DNA of 64,000 nucleotides, taken from contig CANLWN010000004.1 in assembly GCA_947494825.1 (NCBI GenBank), positions 248,001 to 312,000 on the forward strand. Reading direction: 5' to 3'. The notes beneath the pieces were generated by a model, which saw only the letters and a list, made by a program, of their open reading frames with translations, had not been told where the DNA came from and did not search any database. Positions 27,701-36,445 of the stretch are shown here, piece by piece; position 1 is the first letter of the stretch; each line of letters begins with the position of its first letter. Source of the stretch: an uncultured Flavobacteriaceae bacterium. Lineage in GTDB: Bacteria; Bacteroidota; Bacteroidia; Flavobacteriales; Flavobacteriaceae. The translations under genes and the position numbers were made by a program.

Positions 27701-28152
27701 TTTAGGTTTTCCCGTAAATTAATGGCGTTGACAAAAGGGACCGGTTTGAGCTTTTGCGAACGTTGTTCTATACTGGCCATGAGCAATTCCGTGCTGTTGG
27801 GGTCGTCCGCCAGATCCAACAGGTTACGCAACTTATCGCCCACCTCGGGGAAATGCTTCCCGATAAGTATGGAGGCCTGCTTGTTGCTGATGCCCTTCTT
27901 TAATCTGACCAAATAGAAAATTGGGGTAAGCAGATACCTATACAGCAAAAAGAACGCTACCCCCATAAACAGAAGAAACAGGATAAGGCGTCCAACGGAA
28001 TTCAGCCAAAGAAAATATTCAACGGCAAGAATGCCCATAAAAAACAGTATTCCTAAAAACAAAAATAGCAAGGTGCCCTTCATCAGCATCTTGCCGTAAT
28101 ACTTCTTGGAAAACTTATTCAGCTTCTCTAGTATGTTGTGATAACTGTCCAA
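24757..28152 (-). CDS. large membrane-anchored coiled-coil protein (DUF4175-like)
   Basis: 1131 residues. Membrane helices lie at about 25-47 and 53-72, with a third near 155-172. Beta-rich periplasmic sequence follows to about 500. A long Glu/Lys/Gln coiled-coil region runs through about 500-740. There is a Gly/Glu/Lys-rich low-complexity stretch near 930-990 and a final helical region. The layout and the N-terminal QASILIGKHFPEVGDKLRNL segment fit what I recall as DUF4175, common in Bacteroidota and of unknown function. ybeY and mnmG follow in the same transcript. The coiled coil suggests an envelope-spanning structural role; this is inference. Confidence 0.75.
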   Translation of the reverse strand: MDSYHNILEKLNKFSKKYYGKMLMKGTLLFLFLGILFFMGILAVEYFLWLNSVGRLILFLLFMGVAFFLLYRYLLTPIFYLVRLKKGISNKQASILIGKHFPEVGDKLRNLLDLADDPNSTELLMASIEQRSQKLKPVPFVNAINLRENLKYLKFLAIPLLIFAAIWLSGNLSSFFGSYDRVVNYDLAYEPPAPFRFNFLSENLDVLESETYTARVTTVGEVKPEGISMVVNGKELFLQEENGAYQYVFSPPLQGVEFYFSANGIKSGTYTLNVLKTPSIQDFKLILDYPDYTNKPTQTIKSTGNATFPEGTRVSWSIAGRHTDRIGLTIRDTTLQFEKQGNEFTLSKRIFADFPYQLTTSNENVRDYETLDYNFNVVKDAYPLIRASQVLDSLNPNISYYVGEASDDYKIRSISLVCYPDQDPKSTQVLELGRPGTNVDQFYYTFPSGLDLEAGRAYSFYFQATDNDALHKGKTARTRTFNFAVLDSNQLKNKQLDFQQSVISNMDRSLEKFKEQKETLKQINKEQREKNLLNFNDQNKIKDFLQKQQRQENLMQKFSKQLKENLKKDDRLSELMKERLERQELEAQKNEKLLEELNKIADKIDKEELTKRLEELGKKQQNSERGLEQLLELTKRYYVTEKTAQLARDLERLAEKQQAAAEKERDGSEKKEQSDLNKAFEELAKEMEELKKDNKNLKKPLNIDFDKAKQEGIKKDQQEALEELGKQEKGESPQAEGEKKNDANKAAQKQKSAAEKMKEMSEQLQQSASGGGGSSITEDAEMLRQILDNLVTFSFKQEALYDSLEGADTNIAHFSSSVRQQQQLRELFEHVDDSLFALSLRRAELAEFVNEQITEVYYNTDKALESMAERQMYQGVAYQQRILTASNSLADFLANVLDNMQQSMKPGAGSGNSSEGFQLPDIIKGQGELQEKMGERGKSGSSKGSGESGEGEGDKKGEGDKKGQGQGENGESGDGQEGKQQGTQSGGDGKSEQELKEIYEIYKEQQRLREQLEQQLEDMIRTRDKQLAQRLIQQMEDFERDLLENGFTERALNKVNRIQYELLKLENAALKQGKKPERESNTNKNTFQNPVTTKPELLENYRNEIEILSRQALPLQQIFQNKVKNYFRKND

Positions 28153-28225
28153 AATCCGCTATATTTAATACCAAGATACCCGTTACCACAAAATAAAGCA
28201 TCAAAAATTTGTTAAAAAGCACACC

Positions 28226-29266
28226 ATGAAGGATTTAAAGTATTTGGCCGCCCTGAGCATCCCCGCTTCCATACTCATCGGCCTCTATTTTAAGGGATAC
28301 TGGAGTTTCTTCACCCCCATCTATGCTTTTGTCTTGATTCCCATTTTAGAATTGCTGTTACCGCACGATGCTTCCAACTATGAAGGTGCGCTACGGGAAG
28401 CAAAGAAGAAAAACGTTGTTTTTGATTGGATGTTGTACCTCAACATTCCCATTGTTTTTGGACTATTGTTCTATATTTTGGTCCAGTTGCCCCAAAATAC
28501 CTACGCGTTCCATGAACTTGTGGGTCTGGTCCTTTCTATGGGCATTATATTGGGTACCAACGGAATCAATGTTGCACACGAGCTCGGCCATAGACAGGGT
28601 AGCAAAGAACGCTATTGGGCCAAACTATTGCTCTTGCCTTCCTTTTATATGCACTTTTACATTGAGCACAATTATGGTCATCACCTGTACGCCGCTACCC
28701 GGGAAGATCCTGCCACGGCGAGATACAACCAATCGGTATACTCCTTTTGGGTCAGCTCCGTAGTCCGACAATATTTTAGTGCTTGGAAATTACAGGCAAA
28801 GCTTCTAAAAGCTTCTGATCGATCTTTCCTATCCACAAAAAACGATATGTTGTGGTATAGTATTTTCCAGGCGACCTATCTATTGGCCCTTTTTCTATTT
28901 TTTGGTCAGGCGGGGCTTTTCTTTGCCATGGCCGCTGGCGTGGTCGGCTTCCTTTTGCTCGAAACGGTGAACTATATTGAGCATTATGGTCTCCTCCGTA
29001 AAAAATTGCCCTCGGGCAGGTATGAGCGCGTGCGCGAAATCCATTCCTGGAACAGCAATCATGTAATGGGCCGCATTATCCTCTACGAACTCACCCGGCA
29101 TAGCGACCATCACTACAAGTCTTCCAAAAAGTATCAGCTATTGGACTATCACGACACCTCCCCGCAAATGCCCTACGGATATCCCACCTCCATGGTCCTG
29201 TCCTTTTTTCCGCCCCTTTGGTTCAATACCATGAACAAAAGGATTCCTCTGGAGATGAAAGTATAG
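28226..29266 (+). CDS. alkB: alkane 1-monooxygenase (AlkB-like) membrane di-iron hydroxylase
   Basis: A 346-residue integral membrane protein with about six helices. The three-box His pattern of the AlkB family is clear: HELGHR, then HNYGHHLYAATREDPATA, and HSDHHYKSSKKYQLL near the C-terminus. NYIEHYGL is a further conserved box. These ligands hold two irons that hydroxylate the terminal carbon of alkanes or fatty acids. It lies alone between the divergent DUF4175-like gene and gltX, with no rubredoxin or reductase gene in the window, so electrons must come from elsewhere. The substrate may not be an alkane. Confidence 0.88.
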   Translation: MKDLKYLAALSIPASILIGLYFKGYWSFFTPIYAFVLIPILELLLPHDASNYEGALREAKKKNVVFDWMLYLNIPIVFGLLFYILVQLPQNTYAFHELVGLVLSMGIILGTNGINVAHELGHRQGSKERYWAKLLLLPSFYMHFYIEHNYGHHLYAATREDPATARYNQSVYSFWVSSVVRQYFSAWKLQAKLLKASDRSFLSTKNDMLWYSIFQATYLLALFLFFGQAGLFFAMAAGVVGFLLLETVNYIEHYGLLRKKLPSGRYERVREIHSWNSNHVMGRIILYELTRHSDHHYKSSKKYQLLDYHDTSPQMPYGYPTSMVLSFFPPLWFNTMNKRIPLEMKV

Positions 29267-29328
29267 GGCTGTACCATAGGCTGTGGTCAAAGAGGCCGTA
29301 TTTTATTTTTTCTTGTAGGGTCATATTC

Positions 29329-29336
29329 TATCTTTG
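29329..29336 (+). promoter_or_regulatory. -7 promoter box for gltX
   Basis: TATCTTTG matches TAnnTTTG and is 18 nt before the chosen gltX ATG. It overlaps the longer alternative reading frame start, supporting the shorter protein. Confidence 0.5.
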
Positions 29337-29354
29337 CACCTCAATTCAATATCC

Positions 29355-30863
29355 ATGAGTCAAAAAGTCCGTGTCCGTTTTGCGCCCAGTCCCACCGGGC
29401 CCTTACATATTGGAGGTGTGCGCACCGCCCTTTTCAATTATCTCTTTGCCAAAAAACACGGCGGCGATTTCGTGCTTAGGATAGAGGATACTGACCAGAA
29501 CCGGTACGTGGAAGGCGCCGAGGATTATATTATAGCCGCCTTAAACTGGTGCGGTATACCCTTTGATGAGGGTCCCGGTAAAGATGGGGGCTTTGGGCCG
29601 TACCGACAAAGCGAGCGCAAAACGATCTATAAGAAATACGCGGACGAGCTGGTAGCCAAGGGTATGGCCTATTACGCCTTTGATTCGGCGGAAAAGCTCG
29701 ACTTTCATCGAAAGGACCACGAAGCCAAGGGGAAGACCTTTATTTACAACTGGCACAATCGGTTAAAGTTGATGAATTCCCTCTCGCTGTCCCCGGAGGA
29801 GACCCGGACCCGACTGGATGCCGGGGAGGATTATGTAATCCGTTTTAAGACTCCACAAGATGAAAAGGTGGTGTTGCACGACCTCGTGCGGGGTACTATT
29901 GAAATTGATACGAATATTCTTGATGATAAGGTTTTGTTCAAGAGCGATGGCATGCCAACCTATCATTTGGCCAATATTGTGGATGATCATCTTATGGAAA
30001 TTACCCATGTAATACGAGGGGAGGAGTGGTTGCCCTCCCTAGCACTACATCAACAATTGTACGATGCTTTGGGTTGGACCGCCCCGCAATTTGCCCATCT
30101 GCCTTTGATCCTGAAGCCCGTAGGCAAGGGCAAACTAGGTAAGCGCGATGGGGACAAAGGCGGTTTTCCCGTCTTTCCGCTAGCGTGGAAAGACGCCCAG
30201 GGGTACCGTGAAGCAGGTTATTTTCCCGAAGCAGTCGTTAACTTTCTGGCACTATTGGGCTGGAATCCAGGAACCGAACAAGAGCTCTTTACTTTAGAAG
30301 AGTTGGTCCACGCCTTTAGTCTGGAGCGCGTTAACAAGGCAGGCGCGCGCTTTGACCCCGAAAAGACCATGTGGTACAATCAACAGATGCTGCAACGGAA
30401 GAGCACACCAGCGTTGGCCCAGCTTTTCCTACCCTTTGTGGAAAAAAACGGTTTGGTGGCCAAAGAAAAAACGACGCCGGACTATTTGGAAAGGGTAGTC
30501 TCACTGATCAAGGAACGGGCCACTTTTGTGTCCGATTTATGGGAGCTTGGCCAATACTTTTTTTTGGCGCCCACCACCTATGCCGAAAAGGCGGTAAGAA
30601 AACAATGGAAGGAAGATACGCCCGGAATACTGAATGAGGTGATAGGGGTTTTGGAAAGTGTGGACGAGTTTTCCTCCCAGCAGATAGAGATCCAATTAAA
30701 GACATGGATCGCGGATCGGGAACTGCCCTTTGGAAAAGTGATGGCCCCGTTGCGGCTGGCCCTAGTGGGCGACCTAAAGGGACCCCATGTATTTGATATT
30801 CTTGAACTGTTGGGCCAAACAGAAAGCGTCGCCCGTATCAAAAGGGCCGTTGCTCAACTTTAA
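29355..30863 (+). CDS. gltX: glutamyl-tRNA synthetase
   Basis: A 502-residue class I aminoacyl-tRNA synthetase charging tRNA-Glu. The HIGH-type motif is PTGPLHIGGVRTALFNY near residue 10, followed by LRIEDTDQNR. The KMSKS-type motif is KLGKRDGDKG. HVIRGEEWLPS and the AFAHLPLIL-type segment (PQFAHLPLIL) are also canonical. The start MSQKVRVRFAPSPTG was chosen because the seven codons before it overlap the -7 box. A separate gene for glutaminyl-tRNA synthetase lies 1.4 kb downstream, so this enzyme need not mischarge tRNA-Gln. Confidence 0.97.
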   Translation: MSQKVRVRFAPSPTGPLHIGGVRTALFNYLFAKKHGGDFVLRIEDTDQNRYVEGAEDYIIAALNWCGIPFDEGPGKDGGFGPYRQSERKTIYKKYADELVAKGMAYYAFDSAEKLDFHRKDHEAKGKTFIYNWHNRLKLMNSLSLSPEETRTRLDAGEDYVIRFKTPQDEKVVLHDLVRGTIEIDTNILDDKVLFKSDGMPTYHLANIVDDHLMEITHVIRGEEWLPSLALHQQLYDALGWTAPQFAHLPLILKPVGKGKLGKRDGDKGGFPVFPLAWKDAQGYREAGYFPEAVVNFLALLGWNPGTEQELFTLEELVHAFSLERVNKAGARFDPEKTMWYNQQMLQRKSTPALAQLFLPFVEKNGLVAKEKTTPDYLERVVSLIKERATFVSDLWELGQYFFLAPTTYAEKAVRKQWKEDTPGILNEVIGVLESVDEFSSQQIEIQLKTWIADRELPFGKVMAPLRLALVGDLKGPHVFDILELLGQTESVARIKRAVAQL

Positions 30864-31029
30864 CCGCATTGTCCATGATGGTTTTTAAGGACAATTTTCC
30901 CGACTGTAACAAATGCGTCAAAAAAGCTACAGATATATTGGGGAGTTTTGTAAATTACCGAGATAGGGACATTTAGCTGACTCTTCGCATAGACGTCTCA
31001 AATTAATACAAACTTAAAACTTTAAAATT

Positions 31030-31965
31030 ATGGGCAATTTATTGTGGGTACCTGTAATCCTTTTTGGTATCCTTCTTCTTTTTTCTTTCGTTTTTATTGT
31101 AAAACAACAGACCGCCGTCTTAATTGAAACTTTCGGCAGGTTTACCAGTGTTCGGCATTCGGGCATTCAATTGAAAATTCCGTTTGTTCAACGAATATCG
31201 GCGCGGGTGGGACTAAAAATCCAACAACTGGATGTTATTATTGAAACAAAAACCCTGGACGATGTCTTTGTAAAACTCAAGGTATCCGTGCAGTATGTAG
31301 TCATCAAGGAAAAGGTCTATGAGGCCTTCTACAAATTGGAATACCCGCATGATCAAATTACCTCTTACGTTTTTGATGTGGTCCGGGCCGAGGTTCCAAA
31401 AATGAAATTGGACGATGTCTTTGTGAAAAAGGACGATATTGCCATTGCTGTAAAGTCGGAACTTCAGGAGGCCATGTTGGAATACGGCTATGATATTATC
31501 AAGACCCTGGTGACAGACATTGATCCCGATGCGCAGGTAAAAGAGGCCATGAACCGAATCAACGCTTCTGAGCGCGAAAAGATTGCCGCCCAGTTTGAAG
31601 GGGATGCGGCACGCATTCTAATTGTGGAAAAAGCAAAGGCCGAAGCCGAGAGCAAGCGCCTGCAGGGACAAGGTATTGCCGATCAGCGCCGTGAAATCGC
31701 GCGTGGTCTGGAAGAATCCGTTGAAGTCTTGAACAAGGTGGGTATCAACTCCCAGGAAGCCTCTGCCCTAATTGTGGTTACCCAACATTACGACACCTTG
31801 CAGTCCATCGGGGAGGAAACCAACACCAATTTGATTCTCTTACCGAATTCCCCCCAAGCGGGTAGTGACATGTTGAACAATATGGTTGCCTCATTTACCG
31901 CAAGCAACATGATCGGCGAATCCATGAAAAAACAAGATCCAAAAAACAAAGGCAAGGAAGCATAG
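31030..31965 (+). CDS. SPFH/Band 7 (stomatin-like) membrane protein
   Basis: 311 residues. An N-terminal membrane anchor (about 5-25) leads into a Band 7 domain (QQTAVLIETFGRFTSVRHSG onward) with LKIQQLDVIIETKTLDDVFV. A helical coiled-coil segment follows with ASEREKIAAQFEGDAARI and AKAEAESKRLQGQG, then LIVVTQHYDTL and a polar tail. Such proteins form large membrane cages or scaffolds in lipid microdomains and often regulate FtsH-type proteolysis. No NfeD-type partner is adjacent. A strong terminator follows, so this is probably a single-gene transcript. Confidence 0.9.
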   Translation: MGNLLWVPVILFGILLLFSFVFIVKQQTAVLIETFGRFTSVRHSGIQLKIPFVQRISARVGLKIQQLDVIIETKTLDDVFVKLKVSVQYVVIKEKVYEAFYKLEYPHDQITSYVFDVVRAEVPKMKLDDVFVKKDDIAIAVKSELQEAMLEYGYDIIKTLVTDIDPDAQVKEAMNRINASEREKIAAQFEGDAARILIVEKAKAEAESKRLQGQGIADQRREIARGLEESVEVLNKVGINSQEASALIVVTQHYDTLQSIGEETNTNLILLPNSPQAGSDMLNNMVASFTASNMIGESMKKQDPKNKGKEA

Positions 31966-32000
31966 TCGTCCACTACAGGGGCATACAACTTTTCATCACA

Positions 32001-32027
32001 ACCGGGGCCAACGCTCCGGTTTTTTTT
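32001..32027 (+). terminator. rho-independent terminator of the SPFH gene
   Basis: ACCGGGGC pairs with GCTCCGGT (8 bp, one G-U) around a CAAC loop, followed by eight T. Confidence 0.85.
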
Positions 32028-32213
32028 GTCCCGAATGGGCATTTGAAAGGGTTGGTCACCAAAAAGCACACAGAGGCCCGTACTGCCGTTTTAAGGCCCT
32101 GAGTCGTACCAATCGGTTCTTTATTTCCAAAACCCCCTTAAAACGACCTGAAACAAGTGCGTTTGAATAGAAAATACCAATTGTTATAATTAGATCGATA
32201 AGGAATCCCTATA

Positions 32214-33899
32214 CTATCCCTGTCCCTGGATTTTCGCCCAGGTGTCGCGCAATCCCACCGTTTTGTTAAAAACCAAATGTTCTGGCGAGGAATCCAAATC
32301 GACATTAAAATAGCCCAAACGCTGAAACTGGAATTGTTCCTCCGGCTTCGCGGTTTTTAAGCTCGGTTCCACGTAGGCGGTAATGAGCTTTAAGGAATCG
32401 GGGTTGATGAACTCCATAAAATCTTTATCCTTGTGCGTATCCGGGCTTTCGTCCGAAAAGAGTCGGTCGTATAACCGCACCTCGGCTGGTATGGCATGTG
32501 CGACCGAGACCCAGTGCAGGGTGCCCTTCACTTTTCTGAGGCTCTCTTCGCTGCCGCTGCCACTCTTGCTTTTGGGGTCGTAGCTGCATTGAATTTCCGT
32601 AATGTTCCCATCGGTATCTTTTGTACAGCTCTCTGCCTTAATGATATAGCCGTTTTTAAGTCGCACTTCCCCACCAAGTTTCAATCGAAAGAACTTTCGG
32701 TTGGCCTCCTCCCTAAAGTCTTCCCTTTCTATATAGAGTTCCCTGGAAAAAGGTACTTTTCTGGATCCTGCCTCCTCATCTCCTGGGTTGTTCTCCGCAT
32801 CGAGCCATTCTTCCTGCCCCTCTGGGTAATTGGTAATAACTAGTTTAACCGGATCCAGTACGGCCATTACCCTTGGCGCAATCTTGTTCAAATGCTCCCG
32901 AGCATGGAACTCCAAGAGGGAAACGTCTATGAGATTCTCCCTTTTGGCAATACCGATGGTTTCCGCAAAATTACGGATAGATTCGGGTGTATACCCTCTT
33001 CTGCGAAGTCCAGAAATGGTGGGCATCCTAGGATCGTCCCACCCCTTCACAACGCCTTCCTCCACCAAACGAAGCAATTTTCTTTTGCTCACTACGGTAT
33101 GGCTTAGGTTTCTTCTGGCAAATTCCCGTTGCTTTGGGCGCACTTTTTCGGTCTCGGTCACTTGGTCCAGGAACCAATCGTAGAGCTCCCTGTGCATGGC
33201 AAATTCCAAGGTGCACAGGGAATGGGAAACCTGCTCTATATAATCGCTCTCCCCATGTGTCCAGTCGTACATCGGATAAATACACCAATCGGTATTTGTT
33301 CTGTGGTGCGCCTTGTGCAGTACCCTGTACATAATGGGGTCACGCATCAGCATATTGGAGGAGCCCATATCGATCTTGGCCCGTAAGACGTGCGTGCCCT
33401 CTTCGAAGTCGCCCTTTTTCATCCCCTCGAAAAGCGCAAGGTTCTCTTCTACGGGCCGGTCCCTATAGGGGCTGGGGGTCCCGGGTTCTGATGGGGCGCC
33501 CTTTTGGGCGGCCATTTCCTCTGAGGACTGGCTATCCACATACGCTTTCCCCTGTTTGATGAGCGCTACCGCCCAGTCGTACAATTGTTGAAAATAATCA
33601 GACGCATAACACTCTGTATCCCATTGATAACCAAGCCATTCCACGTCCTTTTTTATAGCATCTACATACGCCTTTTCCTCCTTGGCCGGATTGGTGTCGT
33701 CAAACCTAAGGTTTACCGGAGCACCATACCGCAGCCCAAGTCCAAAATTGAGGCAAATGGAGCTTGCATGACCTATGTGGAGGTACCCATTGGGTTCGGG
33801 AGGAAAACGAAAGCGCAGTTGTGCCCTGGGAAAGCCATTGCCCAAATCTTCCTCTACGATATGCTCTATAAAATTCAGCGATTTCGAGGCTTCGCCCAT
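32214..33899 (-). CDS. glnS: glutaminyl-tRNA synthetase
   Basis: A 561-residue class I synthetase charging tRNA-Gln. PEPNGYLHIGHASSICLNFG carries the HIGH motif, followed by RFDDTNPAKEE. VVSKRKLLRLV is the KMSKS-type motif. YDWTHGESDYIEQVSHSLCTLEF is typical of GlnRS rather than GluRS. The C-terminal anticodon-binding beta-barrels are complete. A -7 box lies 20 bp upstream. It is divergent from the sprC-like gene; the 281-bp spacer holds this promoter and AT-rich sequence. Confidence 0.97.
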   Translation of the reverse strand: MGEASKSLNFIEHIVEEDLGNGFPRAQLRFRFPPEPNGYLHIGHASSICLNFGLGLRYGAPVNLRFDDTNPAKEEKAYVDAIKKDVEWLGYQWDTECYASDYFQQLYDWAVALIKQGKAYVDSQSSEEMAAQKGAPSEPGTPSPYRDRPVEENLALFEGMKKGDFEEGTHVLRAKIDMGSSNMLMRDPIMYRVLHKAHHRTNTDWCIYPMYDWTHGESDYIEQVSHSLCTLEFAMHRELYDWFLDQVTETEKVRPKQREFARRNLSHTVVSKRKLLRLVEEGVVKGWDDPRMPTISGLRRRGYTPESIRNFAETIGIAKRENLIDVSLLEFHAREHLNKIAPRVMAVLDPVKLVITNYPEGQEEWLDAENNPGDEEAGSRKVPFSRELYIEREDFREEANRKFFRLKLGGEVRLKNGYIIKAESCTKDTDGNITEIQCSYDPKSKSGSGSEESLRKVKGTLHWVSVAHAIPAEVRLYDRLFSDESPDTHKDKDFMEFINPDSLKLITAYVEPSLKTAKPEEQFQFQRLGYFNVDLDSSPEHLVFNKTVGLRDTWAKIQGQG

Positions 33900-33918
33900 A
33901 GCTTATAAATTTAAGGCA

Positions 33919-33926
33919 CAAATGTA
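33919..33926 (-). promoter_or_regulatory. -7 promoter box for glnS
   Basis: The minus strand reads TACATTTG, a full TAnnTTTG match, 19 nt before the glnS ATG. Confidence 0.45.
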
Positions 33927-34180
33927 GGAAAAATGCAGTGATCACAGTCTATAAAAAGCCTTCACCATACAATAAATGCATTTCACAACATATTTAAATG
34001 CCGCTACAACATTATATTTTCCACCATGTAATTATATGTCATATTTGTTGTTGGATACTAGGTAAACCAAAGCCTATTGCATTTTTGGCTTCCCTAGCAC
34101 CGGAAAAACCGTAACGTTTTACGTGTTGTTCCAACCCAAATCTGAAAGATAAACCACAGGGGCTCAAAACTGCACTACTT

Positions 34181-36439
34181 ATGAAACGAAAACTATTTTA
34201 CAGAATCCCTTTCGTATTGGTTGTATTTCTCATGCTGGGCACCCTTCAGGTGGCAGCACAGGTTCTTAACAAGCCAATACCAGCTGACAATCCCAACTTG
34301 GCGGGTAACTCCCCCTGGACGGCGGCATGTGCTTCCTCGACTTTTAACGAATACTTTGTGAATTTTACCTGGGGGCCTCCCTTGGTAAACAGTGATAATG
34401 AATTTATACTGGAACTATCTGATGCCAGTGGCAATTTCGGCAGTGCCGTAGAATTGGCCCGGCTAAGTGATAAAAACACCAACTTCGACTTTGAGTTTCA
34501 AATGGCCATTCCCACGACAACTAGGGGAGAAGGCTATCGCATGCGGGTAAGGAGCACCAGTCCGGCCATGACAAGCCCTGTCTCCGACCCCTACGCCATG
34601 TACTATATAGACGTGGACACCGGTCTTACCATTAGACAATCGGGGCAAGCCGATTTTGGCGATGGTACCGCTCAGGTCTGTGATGGAAATTCCATCACTT
34701 TGGAGGTTTACGACCTTCCAAACGCCGGTACCTATCAGTACAACTGGTACCGAAGCGGCACCCTTTTAAGTGAAAAAAGCGAATCGATCTCTGCTACCCA
34801 AGCAGGAATGTACAATGCTGAAATTGATTATGGTAGCTGTTCGGGATCTGGAAATACACTGTCTAACCTTATTGATGTATCCACGGGAAGCAGCTTGGGA
34901 ATTGCCATTAATCCTCCCACAAAGACCGCTTTGTGCAGCGGAGAAACAGAAATCCTACAAGCCAACATTACCGGGCAGGGCCTTACCTATACCTGGTTTA
35001 AGGACGGTTCGGCCATCACGACACCAACGGTAGACGATGACAGTTATACCGTAGATGCATCGGTCGCAGGTTTCGAAGGCGATTACCAGGTAGAGATCTT
35101 TGGTACCGGCGCTTGTGTTGAGCGTTCTGCTGCCATAACGATCACCAATGCAGGAAATTTCACAGTAACCCGAGTGAACGCCGCCAATCTGGTGGTGCTC
35201 CCAGGACAGCCCCAAACCTTAAGCGTTACCACCGATGCTTCGGCTCCAACCTACCAATGGTATAGGGATGGAAACCCGGTCTCCGGTGCAACCGGAAGCA
35301 GCATAACCGTTAACGATACGGAAACAGGAACCTACTTTGTGCGCGTTAGCCTCACCGGCGGATCTTGTTCTTCCACTTCCATAGATTCCGATGCCACTGT
35401 GGTGGTTTCACCGGCCTCTTTTGAGCTTATTGCCGACTATGCCACCTCCTATACCGCCTGCGGAAATACCAGTATTGTGCTGCAGATAGCCACTATAAAT
35501 GCGGTGGCTTCGGACGGCAGCAGGACCGATGTTACCAGCAGTCTAGTGAACAGCTTTGTCTATCAATGGAAGAAAGATGGAGTAAACATTGGGGGTGCCA
35601 CATCAAACAGTATTAGTCTAACCGATACGAGTGAAAACGGAAGCTATGAAGTAGATGGTGTTTTGAGCACCTATAATGCTACTTCAAACCAATTGCCCGT
35701 GCAACTCAGGGTCAATATAGATATTAGCATTACCAGTACCAGTTTGGTCTATTGCGCGGGAGGAGATCCCGTAAGCATGGATAGCGCCCTGGACCTTAAT
35801 GGGGAAAGCTTTCAATGGGAGCGAGATGGGGCAGTGCTAAGCACGACCGACATTACGCTCGCTGTAAACGCCACTGGAACATACCGATTGGTAGTTTCTA
35901 GGGGAGGCTGTGATATTATTTCCAATGAGGTGGTTATATCGCCTTTTGATGATTCCTCTATTACCATGGATTCCCCTGCCAATGTGGTCTTCCCAGAGGG
36001 CAGTTCACGGACTGTTACCGCAAGCGGAGGAACCGCCTATCAGTGGTTCGATGTCAACAATACACTATTGAGCAGCACAGACTCCTACACGTTCACGGAA
36101 GAAGGCAACTTCGTCTTGATAGCCACTGTAGGAAGTTGCGAAGTGGTAAGACAACTCACCGCGGAATACCTGGACACTTTTAAGGTGCCCAATGTAATCA
36201 CCGTTAACGGCGATGGCATAAACGACTTGTGGGTCATTCCCAATTCGTACTCCAACGACCCTGAAGTAAATATCATCATTTATAGCGATCAGGGTGAAGA
36301 GATACTGAATGAATTTAATTATCAAAATAACTGGCCGCAGTCCTCTACGGTCTTCCCGAAACAAAACATGGTGTTCTTCTATAAAATAAGGAATGCACAA
36401 GAAGTCTTGAAGCAGGGAACCATAACCATTATACGTTAA
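34181..36439 (+). CDS. sprC: SprC-like Ig-repeat surface protein with CHU_C (gliding motility-associated) C-terminal domain
   Basis: A 752-residue exported protein: a signal peptide (ends about LQVAAQ, residue 27), then a chain of beta-sandwich modules. Several have an Ig-like YQWYRDGNPV / YQWKKDGVNI / FQWERDGAVL core with paired Cys. The end (about 665-752) is a CHU_C-type domain, FKVPNVITVNGDGINDLWVIP, that targets proteins to the T9SS. It is the first gene of a four-gene operon whose order (sprC, sprD, sprB, sprF) matches that described in Flavobacterium johnsoniae; the name rests on that synteny and not on a measured alignment. The next gene starts 6 bp after its stop. Confidence 0.75.
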   Translation: MKRKLFYRIPFVLVVFLMLGTLQVAAQVLNKPIPADNPNLAGNSPWTAACASSTFNEYFVNFTWGPPLVNSDNEFILELSDASGNFGSAVELARLSDKNTNFDFEFQMAIPTTTRGEGYRMRVRSTSPAMTSPVSDPYAMYYIDVDTGLTIRQSGQADFGDGTAQVCDGNSITLEVYDLPNAGTYQYNWYRSGTLLSEKSESISATQAGMYNAEIDYGSCSGSGNTLSNLIDVSTGSSLGIAINPPTKTALCSGETEILQANITGQGLTYTWFKDGSAITTPTVDDDSYTVDASVAGFEGDYQVEIFGTGACVERSAAITITNAGNFTVTRVNAANLVVLPGQPQTLSVTTDASAPTYQWYRDGNPVSGATGSSITVNDTETGTYFVRVSLTGGSCSSTSIDSDATVVVSPASFELIADYATSYTACGNTSIVLQIATINAVASDGSRTDVTSSLVNSFVYQWKKDGVNIGGATSNSISLTDTSENGSYEVDGVLSTYNATSNQLPVQLRVNIDISITSTSLVYCAGGDPVSMDSALDLNGESFQWERDGAVLSTTDITLAVNATGTYRLVVSRGGCDIISNEVVISPFDDSSITMDSPANVVFPEGSSRTVTASGGTAYQWFDVNNTLLSSTDSYTFTEEGNFVLIATVGSCEVVRQLTAEYLDTFKVPNVITVNGDGINDLWVIPNSYSNDPEVNIIIYSDQGEEILNEFNYQNNWPQSSTVFPKQNMVFFYKIRNAQEVLKQGTITIIR

Positions 36440-36445
36440 CCAAAA

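Noticed and set aside
32383-33386. Plus-strand open frames of 66 to 117 codons over glnS
   Set aside because: Shadows of a complete, well-conserved synthetase on the minus strand.
33927-34180. Riboswitch or attenuator between glnS and the sprC-like gene
   Set aside because: No convincing aptamer-like conserved stem set or hairpin with T-run; only the glnS -7 box is supported.
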